A stretch of DNA of 60,075 nt from Bacteroidales bacterium (lineage in GTDB: Bacteria > Bacteroidota > Bacteroidia > Bacteroidales > F082). The translations under genes and the position numbers were made by a program. Under the pieces are notes generated by a model. It did no database searches. It was not told where the DNA came from and worked only from the letters and a program-made list of their open reading frames with translations. How positions within the stretch are numbered: position 1 is the first letter of the stretch; the number at the start of each line of letters is the position of its first letter. The stretch spans positions 1-60,075 of the forward strand of contig JAKSMV010000020.1 of the NCBI GenBank assembly GCA_024400425.1. The letters run 5' to 3'. Positions 1 through 8,144 of this stretch are shown here, piece after piece.

Positions 1-1
1 T

Positions 2-22
2 TGAACTTTGAGCCTTGAACTT
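2..22. repeat. Heptanucleotide tandem repeat, partial
   Basis: Three 7-nt units alternate between TGAACTT and TGAGCCT and run into the stop codon of the minus-strand gene that ends at 21. The same array, six units long, lies at 8103-8144 after the third paralogous gene. The window edge may cut this copy. Confidence 0.75.
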
Positions 23-3000
23 ATCTAACAACAATCTTTTGGGTCATGCCGTTGAGGTTGAGGATGTAGAGGCCAGCGGTAAGGCCGTTGGTGCTGATGC
101 GGCATTCGCCGTTGATTTCCTCGCTGCTGACGATGCGGCCCAACACGTCGATGACTTGCAGGGTGGCGCGGCCTTCGTTGCTGATGACGATTTCACCGTT
201 GTTGATGTAAGCGAAGCTGTTGGCTTGGCTCATATCTTCGTTGTCGTTGTTCATGCTGAACACGAGCTTGAAGCGTGATGCATAGTCTGAAGTCTTGGCA
301 TCGAAGGTGTAGCTTGGTGTAGCAAGCAGGTCGACATCCATGCCGGTCATATTATCAATAAGGTGTAAGTATTCGGCATCGACGTTCTTGGTGTTGACCG
401 TGATGGTGTAGGTGCCGTTCTTCTCGGCCTTGAAGTTCACTGGGAGTTCGCCTTCGGTTTCGGTGCTGATGACTGCGAATGTTTCGCCGCCCTTAGCGAT
501 GCTGAGGTTGGTGTGTGCAGGGTTCATCATGAACTTGTGCAGGTCGTTAGCACCGTCGAAGTTGACGATGGCGCGGTCGATGACGTTGCCACGGTTCTGG
601 CTGACGTTGAGGCTCAATGCGTTTGGAGCTGTAACAGGAGCTGTCGTGCTGAGGGTGACGCTTTGGTCTTCTGGTGTAGCTTCAACAAAGAAACCTTTGC
701 TAGGAGCGATTGGTGTTCCTGCCTCAATGGATTCAAAATCATCACCATTTCCATTAAGCACATAGGCTGGCTTATTAAGATAAGCATCGCAAGCGTATGG
801 GTTGCCGATGAGGTTGAAACCAGGGAAGTCGATGCCTTCGCCAGCATTTGCATAGGTGAGTTCAATGTTGCTTGAACCTGCAGGAGTGAGATTGCCAGCG
901 AATTTGAGGGTAGTGGTAGCACTGTTTGCATAGAGGTAACCGGTGCCATTTGCAACGGATGGCGACGATTTTATGTTGATCCATTCATTACCTTCTCCAT
1001 CACCTGCTGGATTGAAGGTGTAGAGGTCGTAGCTGTTGTTGGTAAGGTTGGCAACAGTTGTCTCGTCGGTCGGGTTGGCGATGAGGTAGTAGTTGTTTCT
1101 GGTGCCGCTGTAGCCGGTGATGTCCTTTTCGAAGGTGGCGTTGATGGCTTCTGTGCCAGTGTAGTAGAATTGGGCGCCATCTTCAAACACGAAGTTGGCG
1201 GCATCTTCATTCCTGAACAAGCCATTGGCGTTCATTTCCAGTCTGCCCGTAACGGTAAGGCTTCGGTCATCCTTGATAATGATGTTGTTTGTGTTTACGT
1301 CGGCTACTTCGCCATCGGTGAGCACTTTAGTCATGTAGTAGGTCTTGGAAACTTCCCTGCTATGTACGAGGTAAAATTCGGCTTCTTGATACGTGTCTTT
1401 ATCGATGGTTGCAACGGTATTAAAGCGCTCAAGATTGTTATCGTATGCTATGTAGCGGCCGTTTTGGCTGTCTTTTATGAGATTAAGGCGATCATATGGA
1501 TAGATGGTGAAATCGTAGTCATAAATATAGCTCCATGTGTTGCAGGCCGAGGTGCCGCACATATTGGCGGGCGCTAAATTTCCTTCTGAATCATCGCTCA
1601 AGGTCTGTTGCCCGTCGAATTTGTCGTTGAAGTTGAATTTCCAATTGCCAGATTCGCCACTGACGGTGAAAATGACTGCATCAGATGGAATGAGGTCGAT
1701 TTCGCCCCAAGAAATGCTGACATTGCTTTTTTCAAAATGATTATTGGATGAGTTGCTCCTTTGGCAAAGTATTTTGCCCTTCCTTTCGTTTGCAATGACC
1801 AGCTGGTCGCCGACTGACAGATCAGAGTAGCCTGCAACATACCCGTCTTTTATAATCCCATACAATTCAGTGACATTTTCAACATATTTGAATACGGCAT
1901 ACACATCGGTGAAGTCGGAAGCTTTCGTAACGTAAGCCGGTGCATTCCTGGTGTAGGTCTCAATGTCAGTGGTCGTCCAGCCGCAGAAGCTGAGGCCTTC
2001 GGGTGTGTTGTCGCAGTCAGGAAGTGCTTGACCATAGGTGAACGTGCTTTGTGTCACAAAGCCATTCGAGTGCATGTTGATGGTGTATTCCGGAGCATCG
2101 CCTTGCGTGTAGAACAAGGTGGTCATTGGGGCGAATGCCAGTTTTTCAAGTTTTTCGCTTTCGTAAACATCTTTATACCATGCAATAGCACCGTGGTCTT
2201 GGTCCTTCTCTATGCCAAGGAAGTCGAGTTTCGTATAATCATAACCTCCCCATGTCGTTTGATTGAAGGTGATTGCCAGGTTGCCGCCCATATAGATGAA
2301 TGGCGTGCTGAAGTCGAAGCACAGTTCCGTGTTGCCGTTGGAAGTTATCAGGTGACCTTCGAAAAACTTGGTGGCGCCTTCGTCATCGAGGCTGATGAAA
2401 TCGCTCATTGTTTCTTGGTCTACTTCGGTAATGTAGCCGTCGTACGACTTCTCGTATGAAGCAGTGACAGGGAGATCCCTTCCAGGATTGACATGGAACA
2501 TGATCCTATTGATTCTTCCGCCTGCCTCAATTGAAGCGAGCTGGCTGGCAGGAATGATGAATTGCGAGATGGCGGAGAGGTTGAGGCCGTAAGTGTAAGC
2601 GGGGGATTTCTGGCTTGTCGCGGTCCCTTCGTTTACGGTGACTGACTCCATGAAGGTTGCTGTAACGCTGACATTGCTTTCCGGCATCGTGAACTTTTTG
2701 CAGTCAACGGCAATCTGCTGGCCATTGTCGTCGGTCACGGTCAATGTGTACAAGGAGTAGTTCTTTGCAGGCGTAATGTTGAGTGTTACCGTGGTGCCGC
2801 CTAGGATGTTGGCGTTTGGCGTGGCCGTAATGCTTCCGTTTTCGATGTTTTCGTCAATGGTGACAGCGAAACGCGGGCGCAGTTTGACCACCGGCTCAAC
2901 AAGGGCGTTTGGAGAAGTCATGATGAAAGTGTTGCCTTCGATACGGTAGCCGTTGACCGCCCAATGGTCCAATTCATAGCTGTTGTCAACCATGGTGTAC

Positions 3001-4397
3001 TCAAGGGTGACAACGGTTCCTTCCGGAGCTTTTGTAATGACCTCGCCCTGATAGGTTGCGTATGGGTTGATGATTTCGGGAGTGTAGCCGTAAATTCTGA
3101 TTTCGCACATAGTCAAAGCCTTGAAACTTGCCGTTACGTTGACATCGTTGTCAGGCATGGAAAATCCGTATTGATCATGTTCCACTTCGGGCTCAATGGT
3201 CCATTGGTCGAGGGCATAGCCGAATTCCGGAGTGGCAGTGAGGCTGATTTGGGTGCCTTGCTTGACATATAATGTAGGGCTGGCTGAAATCTGGCCGTGT
3301 CCGTATGGCGGCTGGGTGACAAACACATTGTGGCAGTTCTCTTCGTAATCGCCCAAGTCGATGGTGATGTCGTCGATGTAGACCTTGCTTACGGGATCTG
3401 CGGGGTCCCAATTATTGTATGTTTTGTTGTGACGGATGGCTAAGTAGACTTTCTGTCCTGCATATTCGCCCAGGTCAGCAGCGTATTTGTCATATAAATG
3501 GTTATAGCTAGTCCATTGTTCAATCATGGTGAAATCGGAAGGATTGGTTCCTGTTGTGGAAACGTACACGCCGAAAACCTCGAAAAAATCAGGCGCAGCG
3601 TAGAATTCCAATTTTGCGTTTCGGCCTAAGTCGAGTTGTGGAGACACGAGGAAGTTGTCGACGACGGCGTAATCGCTAGAAATAGTCTTGGGTGAAACAA
3701 GTGCATACGAACCGCGATGTGCATTCTCAGTGGTGATTTGCCATTCGCATTCGTCGTAATCATTGTCGATGGTGGTCCAGCCTGAAGGTATGGCTCCGCT
3801 TTCGAAATCAACGGCAATCGGGGCAGTTTTGCCTAAAAAGACGGTGATGTCGTCGAGGTAAACGCTTGGAGCGTCTTCGCTTAAGCTTTCGTAAGTGTTG
3901 AAATGCCGGAAGGCTATGAAAACGTCCTTGTCGGCATACGCGCTCAGGTCGACGGTGTATTCATTGTATTCGTTCCACACAATTCCATCTGACGTAGAAG
4001 TCCATTGCTTAATCGTGCTGAAATTGGCAAGCTCGGTTCCTGTTGTAGAGACAAGCACGGCGAATTTCTCACCTTCCTCAGGTTTCATCCAAAAACGCAT
4101 CGTAGCGTGTTTGCCCAAGCCGAGTTGAGAGGTAATTAAATAGCTGTCGATTTCTGGAATAGCTCCGATGCGTGTTTTGAAAGAACAAACAGCTTTTGTT
4201 CCGCCATGTACATTTTGACTTCCGTCTGGTGTTTCATGCCAAATAGATTTATAGATGTTATCGACATTGTCAATGTTAATCCAATCTTCTGGAATTCCAT
4301 TTTCGAAACCTTCGGTGAAGATGTCGCTTTGTGCCCAGCATCTTAATCCAGTCAACGCTATCAGCGCCATTAAAATAAAGGTAAGTTTCCTTGTCAT
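21..4397 (-). CDS. T9SS-exported choice-of-anchor J surface protein
   Basis: A 1458-residue secreted protein, probably a cell-surface adhesin or binding protein. Residues 1-22 are a signal peptide ending in CWAQ. Two cleaved-adhesin/choice-of-anchor J jelly-roll domains follow (about 26-190 and 195-350), each with the motif VYLDDI or VYIDDI. InlB-like repeats come next, with phrases such as YALDQWTI and FSMPDNDVNVTASFK. A module shared with two neighbouring paralogs (YYLIANPT, GFNLIGNPY) fills the C-terminal third. The last ~75 residues are a type A T9SS sorting domain ending LNLNGMTQKIVVR. The final ~75 residues are identical to those of the protein at 8143-12951, and the first ~25 nearly match the protein at 4484-7564. 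The ligand is unknown; function is inferred from domain type only. Confidence 0.9.
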   Translation of the reverse strand: MTRKLTFILMALIALTGLRCWAQSDIFTEGFENGIPEDWINIDNVDNIYKSIWHETPDGSQNVHGGTKAVCSFKTRIGAIPEIDSYLITSQLGLGKHATMRFWMKPEEGEKFAVLVSTTGTELANFSTIKQWTSTSDGIVWNEYNEYTVDLSAYADKDVFIAFRHFNTYESLSEDAPSVYLDDITVFLGKTAPIAVDFESGAIPSGWTTIDNDYDECEWQITTENAHRGSYALVSPKTISSDYAVVDNFLVSPQLDLGRNAKLEFYAAPDFFEVFGVYVSTTGTNPSDFTMIEQWTSYNHLYDKYAADLGEYAGQKVYLAIRHNKTYNNWDPADPVSKVYIDDITIDLGDYEENCHNVFVTQPPYGHGQISASPTLYVKQGTQISLTATPEFGYALDQWTIEPEVEHDQYGFSMPDNDVNVTASFKALTMCEIRIYGYTPEIINPYATYQGEVITKAPEGTVVTLEYTMVDNSYELDHWAVNGYRIEGNTFIMTSPNALVEPVVKLRPRFAVTIDENIENGSITATPNANILGGTTVTLNITPAKNYSLYTLTVTDDNGQQIAVDCKKFTMPESNVSVTATFMESVTVNEGTATSQKSPAYTYGLNLSAISQFIIPASQLASIEAGGRINRIMFHVNPGRDLPVTASYEKSYDGYITEVDQETMSDFISLDDEGATKFFEGHLITSNGNTELCFDFSTPFIYMGGNLAITFNQTTWGGYDYTKLDFLGIEKDQDHGAIAWYKDVYESEKLEKLAFAPMTTLFYTQGDAPEYTINMHSNGFVTQSTFTYGQALPDCDNTPEGLSFCGWTTTDIETYTRNAPAYVTKASDFTDVYAVFKYVENVTELYGIIKDGYVAGYSDLSVGDQLVIANERKGKILCQRSNSSNNHFEKSNVSISWGEIDLIPSDAVIFTVSGESGNWKFNFNDKFDGQQTLSDDSEGNLAPANMCGTSACNTWSYIYDYDFTIYPYDRLNLIKDSQNGRYIAYDNNLERFNTVATIDKDTYQEAEFYLVHSREVSKTYYMTKVLTDGEVADVNTNNIIIKDDRSLTVTGRLEMNANGLFRNEDAANFVFEDGAQFYYTGTEAINATFEKDITGYSGTRNNYYLIANPTDETTVANLTNNSYDLYTFNPAGDGEGNEWINIKSSPSVANGTGYLYANSATTTLKFAGNLTPAGSSNIELTYANAGEGIDFPGFNLIGNPYACDAYLNKPAYVLNGNGDDFESIEAGTPIAPSKGFFVEATPEDQSVTLSTTAPVTAPNALSLNVSQNRGNVIDRAIVNFDGANDLHKFMMNPAHTNLSIAKGGETFAVISTETEGELPVNFKAEKNGTYTITVNTKNVDAEYLHLIDNMTGMDVDLLATPSYTFDAKTSDYASRFKLVFSMNNDNEDMSQANSFAYINNGEIVISNEGRATLQVIDVLGRIVSSEEINGECRISTNGLTAGLYILNLNGMTQKIVVR

Positions 4398-4483
4398 TTT
4401 TGTCGTTCGCTTTTATTTGATTTTAATTTGTTTTCTTGAAATAAAATTATTAAACCTGCAAATGCTGTACCAAAATTTGAAAT

Positions 4484-7400
4484 TCACTCCACCACAATCT
4501 TCTGTGTCATGCCATTGAGGTTAAGGATATACAAGCCGGCCTTTAGGTTAAGCGACTTGTTGTAGCTGCCGATGACAGTTTCGGTGCTGACGACTCGGCC
4601 GAGTTCGTCAATGATCTGCAGTGTGGCCTGGCCTTCGATGTTGTCAATGACCAAGTTACCGTTGCTGATGTAGGCGAAATTGCTCGCTGAGCTTGTCGAA
4701 GCGGCATCGGCCTTAACGCTGAACACGAGTTTGAAGCGCGAGGCGTAATCATTGGCCTTGGCCTCAAAGGTGTATGTAGAGACGTTGCACGCAACGTCTC
4801 CTCCACAACCCAACAAATCCACATCCGCACCCGTCTGATTATCGACCAGATGAAGATATTCCACATCCACATTTCCCACCTCCACGCTAATGGCGTATTT
4901 GCCATCCTTTTCGGCCTTGAAGTTGACAGGTATTTCGCCGTGCGTCGCGTCTGTCGAAACCGCTGCAAATTCTTCCCCGTTCTTAGCGATGCTGAGATTG
5001 GTGTGTTCGGAATTCAGCATGAACTTATGCATGTCGTTGATGCCGTCGAAGCGGACGAGGGCACGGTCGATCACTTCGCCTTGGTTCTGGCTGACTTCGA
5101 TGTTCAGCACATTGGCCGACGCTCTTGTCTGGTTAGTGGTGAGGCCGACGCTCTGTCCCTCGCTCGTAGCTTCAACGAAGAAACCTTCGCATGGGGATAT
5201 GGTTGTAATGGCAGCCTGAAGCTCGCCGTTTGTCATCTTGTAGAAGTTGTATCCGTTGACGTAAGCGTTGCAAGGGTATGGATTGCCAATGAGGTTGAAG
5301 CCTGGAAAGTCGATGCCTTCACCAGCATTTGCATAGGTGAGTTCAATATTGCTTGAACCTGCAGGAGTGAGAATGCCAGCGAATTCGAGGGTGACATCAT
5401 CGCTGTTGGCGTAGAGATAACCGGTGCCGCGGTCCATAGTCGTGTTGTTGTGCTGGTTTCGCCATTCGAGCGGTTCGGTAGGGTCGAAGGTGTAGAGGTC
5501 GTAGCTGTTCGAGGCGAGATTCATCACGCCAGTGTTGGCGGTTGGGTTGGCGATGAGGTAGTAGTTGTCTCTGGTGCCGCTGTAGCCGGTGATGTCTTTG
5601 TCGAACTGGGCGCTGATGGTGGCGTTGCCCGTGTAGTAGAATTGAGCGCCATCGGCGAACTCCAAGTTTGTGGCCATGTCATTCCTAAAGAGGCCGCCGG
5701 CAACCAGTTCCAGTCTTCCTGTAACGATGGCGTTGCGGTTCCCGTTGATGATGATGTTCTTCGTGCTTGCTGAAGCGATTTCGCCGCCAGTGATAACTTC
5801 GGTCATGTAGTAGGTCTTGCTGTTTTCGACATATTTAAACACGGCATACACGTCGGTGATGTCGGAAACTTCTGTAATGAAAGTCGGAGTGTCCTCGGTG
5901 TAGGTCTCAATGTCGGTGGCGGTCCAGCCGCAGAAGCTGAGGCCTTGGGGAATGTTGTCGCAATCCGGAAATGGTTGGCCATAGGTGAGCGTGTGTTGCG
6001 TCACAACGGCATTCGAGTGCAGGTTAACGGTGACTGACTCAATGAGTCCGATTATTGGTCTGACTTCGACATTTCCAGCGGGCATGCTGAAGGTGTTTCC
6101 GTCTATTGCGAGGCCGTCAACCGTCCAGTATTTCAATCTGTATCCTTCGTCAAGCATGGTGTGCTCCAGGGTGACTACAGTCCCTGCAGGAGCTTTTAGA
6201 ATGGTCTCGCCGTTATAGGTTGCCTTCACAGAAATTTTTTCCGAATCATACAACACGAAACTAATATAGTACATATCCAAGGTTTTGAATGTTGCCGTTA
6301 CCGTGACATCACGGTTTGGCATGGAAAATCCGCCTTGCTCGAGCGATACTGCAGGCTCAATGATCCACTGGTCGAGGCCGTAGCCAAACTCAGGAAAGGC
6401 ATCCAAATTGACGTAAGTGCTTTGTGGGACATATAAATGGGGTGTGGCTGAAATCTGGCCGCCAACCGTTGGCTGAGTGACAAACACATTGTGGCCGTTT
6501 TGCTCGTAATCGCCAAAGTCGATAGTGATGTCGTCGAGGTAGACTTTCTTCCCCATGTCCTCTATAGCTGAATAAGAAGTGATGTGGCGGATGGCTAAGT
6601 ACACTTTCTGGCCAGCGTATTCGCTCAAGTCAGCTTCGTATTTGCTATAAGTCTCGTTATCGACCAACCATTGTTTAACCATGGTGAAATCGGAAAAGAC
6701 AGTCTCTGTTGTGGAAACAGCCACGCCGAAAGATTCGCCAGGATAAGCCAATGCATAGAATTCCAATTTCGCATTTCGACCCAAATCGAGTTGTGGAGAA
6801 ACGAGAAAATTGTCTACATCAAAATTTGCCTGTTCAGGCCAACCTTTATGAGATTCCAGTGCATACAAACTCCCGTCATGTGCATTCTCATCGGTAATTT
6901 GCCAGTTGATGTTGTCTTGGTCAGCATCGATTACCGACCAGTTTTCAGGCAGCTCTCCGTCTTCGAAATCTACGGTAAGCGGAGCGGTTCTGCCTAAGAA
7001 GATGCTGATGTCGTCGAGATAGACGCGAGGACAATCACCATATTGGATGTAATGGTTGGAATGACAGATAGCAATGTAAACCTTCTGATCGGGATACTCA
7101 CTCAAATCAATGGTGTATTTCCTGTACCCTCCGTATTGTGTCGCTATCCGTAACTCATCAACCGTTTGGAAATTAGAGGCTTCGGTTCCCGTTGTGGAGA
7201 CTCGCACCTCCATCAGTTCCCGGTCATCTCCGACAGTCTTTGCCCAGAAACTTATCGTTGCGTGTTTGCCCAAGTCGAATTGAGGAGAAATTAAAAAGTC
7301 ATCAACAAACGAGGGTATTTCTGTGGGTTTCCTCCTATAAGAGCAGACAGCACCATTACCGCCATGAGCATTGCCTTGCCCGTCAAATTGCCATGTTAAG

Positions 7401-7564
7401 CCATCACCATCATTATCTAAGGCAGTCCATCCCATTGGCATTCCGCTTATAGGATTCGAATGTTCGCGTTCCATATCCACTGTGATGATGTCGCTTTGTG
7501 CCCAGCATCTTAATCCAGTCAACGCTATCAGCGCCATTAAAATTAAGGTAAGTTTCCTTGTCAT
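4484..7564 (-). CDS. T9SS-exported choice-of-anchor J surface protein, paralog
   Basis: A 1026-residue paralog of the gene at 21-4397, sharing signal peptide (MTRKLTLILMALIALTG), two choice-of-anchor J domains (about 27-190 and 195-350), InlB-like repeats and a T9SS sorting domain ending LNLNGMTQKIVVE. It lacks the long central part of its larger neighbour, which accounts for most of the length difference. Near its C-terminus it has an extra GCGGDVACNVS stretch where paralogs have ATPS; this is encoded by a palindromic repeat at 4776-4804. A promoter-like TATTTTTG (7654-7661, minus) lies about 90 bases upstream. The 86-bp gap to the next gene carries no clear terminator, so the two genes may be cotranscribed. 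Predicted surface-exposed or secreted; ligand unknown. Confidence 0.9.
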   Translation of the reverse strand: MTRKLTLILMALIALTGLRCWAQSDIITVDMEREHSNPISGMPMGWTALDNDGDGLTWQFDGQGNAHGGNGAVCSYRRKPTEIPSFVDDFLISPQFDLGKHATISFWAKTVGDDRELMEVRVSTTGTEASNFQTVDELRIATQYGGYRKYTIDLSEYPDQKVYIAICHSNHYIQYGDCPRVYLDDISIFLGRTAPLTVDFEDGELPENWSVIDADQDNINWQITDENAHDGSLYALESHKGWPEQANFDVDNFLVSPQLDLGRNAKLEFYALAYPGESFGVAVSTTETVFSDFTMVKQWLVDNETYSKYEADLSEYAGQKVYLAIRHITSYSAIEDMGKKVYLDDITIDFGDYEQNGHNVFVTQPTVGGQISATPHLYVPQSTYVNLDAFPEFGYGLDQWIIEPAVSLEQGGFSMPNRDVTVTATFKTLDMYYISFVLYDSEKISVKATYNGETILKAPAGTVVTLEHTMLDEGYRLKYWTVDGLAIDGNTFSMPAGNVEVRPIIGLIESVTVNLHSNAVVTQHTLTYGQPFPDCDNIPQGLSFCGWTATDIETYTEDTPTFITEVSDITDVYAVFKYVENSKTYYMTEVITGGEIASASTKNIIINGNRNAIVTGRLELVAGGLFRNDMATNLEFADGAQFYYTGNATISAQFDKDITGYSGTRDNYYLIANPTANTGVMNLASNSYDLYTFDPTEPLEWRNQHNNTTMDRGTGYLYANSDDVTLEFAGILTPAGSSNIELTYANAGEGIDFPGFNLIGNPYPCNAYVNGYNFYKMTNGELQAAITTISPCEGFFVEATSEGQSVGLTTNQTRASANVLNIEVSQNQGEVIDRALVRFDGINDMHKFMLNSEHTNLSIAKNGEEFAAVSTDATHGEIPVNFKAEKDGKYAISVEVGNVDVEYLHLVDNQTGADVDLLGCGGDVACNVSTYTFEAKANDYASRFKLVFSVKADAASTSSASNFAYISNGNLVIDNIEGQATLQIIDELGRVVSTETVIGSYNKSLNLKAGLYILNLNGMTQKIVVE
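4776..4804. repeat. Palindromic repeat inside a coding region
   Basis: GAGACGTTGC (4779-4788) and GCAACGTCTC (4791-4800) form a perfect 10-bp inverted repeat with a 2-nt spacer, preceded by GTA. It has the GTAGAGACG...CGTCTCTAC layout of the intergenic palindromes at 32015-32081 and 45306-45329, but lies within the gene at 4484-7564 and keeps the frame open. Confidence 0.8.
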
Positions 7565-7653
7565 TTTTGTCGTTCGCTTCTATTTGATTTGTTGATTTTT
7601 ATAAAAAAAACTCTATGCCAGCAAATGTCGTGCCGATATTTGATAATATTATG

Positions 7654-7661
7654 CAAAAATA
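7654..7661 (-). promoter_or_regulatory. Bacteroidetes -7 element
   Basis: On the minus strand this reads TATTTTTG followed by C, matching the TAnnTTTG consensus, about 90 bases upstream of the T9SS gene that starts at 7564. No well-spaced -33 TTTG is evident. Confidence 0.45.
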
Positions 7662-7733
7662 CAACAATTTAGAATAGGTTTGATAAGCAATGGTAATCGG
7701 TGCCATGTGTTTAAAAATTAAGGATATGGAAAA

Positions 7734-7769
7734 ACAAGGGAAGACGGCTTACGAACCATCTTCCCTTGT
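7734..7769 (-). terminator. Rho-independent terminator
   Basis: ACAAGGGAAGA (7734-7744) pairs perfectly with TCTTCCCTTGT (7759-7769). On the minus strand the hairpin is followed by a run of five T. It lies just downstream of the small gene ending at 7788. Confidence 0.85.
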
Positions 7770-7787
7770 GTGCGAAGAGAACAAGAC

Positions 7788-8075
7788 TTATTCTTTTCTC
7801 TTCTTCTTGGCTACAGCGTAGGCAGCGCCAAAGCCGATGAGCAGCAGGGCACCACTGCCAAGTGGGGCATCCTGGTCTCCATCCTGGTTGTGGAGAGGCA
7901 GCAATGGCAGGCCATTGGTTCCTGATGCACCATAGAACATCTCGTCGCTCACCATGCCACGACCGAAGAGGCCGCCGCCTTGGTTAGGCTGAGCATCGTT
8001 ATTGGCGAAATACTGTGCCGAAGCACCGAGTGTCATTCCGAGAACGACTGCGATAGTTAAAACTAATTTCTTCAT
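7788..8075 (-). CDS. Small secreted protein with C-terminal sorting-like tail
   Basis: A 95-residue protein with an N-terminal signal peptide (MKKLVLTIAVVLGMTLGASA, cleavage after AQ or ASA), a short Gly/Asn/Gln-rich body, and a tripartite C-terminus: the motif DAPLGSG, a hydrophobic stretch ALLLIGFGAAYAVA, and the basic cluster KKKRKE. This layout resembles LPXTG, PEP-CTERM and the small PID-CTERM proteins of Bacteroidota; the family name is my recollection, not a search result. It could be a membrane-retained peptide processed by an exosortase or rhomboid-like enzyme, or simply a small bitopic membrane protein. It has its own terminator and sits between two T9SS surface-protein genes. Function unknown. 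Confidence 0.75.
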   Translation of the reverse strand: MKKLVLTIAVVLGMTLGASAQYFANNDAQPNQGGGLFGRGMVSDEMFYGASGTNGLPLLPLHNQDGDQDAPLGSGALLLIGFGAAYAVAKKKRKE

Positions 8076-8102
8076 TTTTGTATCTGTTTTTAATTATTAC
8101 TC

Positions 8103-8144
8103 TGAACTTTGAACTTTGAGCCTTGAACTTTGAGCCTTGAACTT
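8103..8144. repeat. Heptanucleotide tandem repeat
   Basis: Six consecutive 7-nt units (TGAACTT, TGAACTT, TGAGCCT, TGAACTT, TGAGCCT, TGAACTT) fill the gap between the small gene and the next T9SS gene, and enter the stop codon of the latter. Confidence 0.85.
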
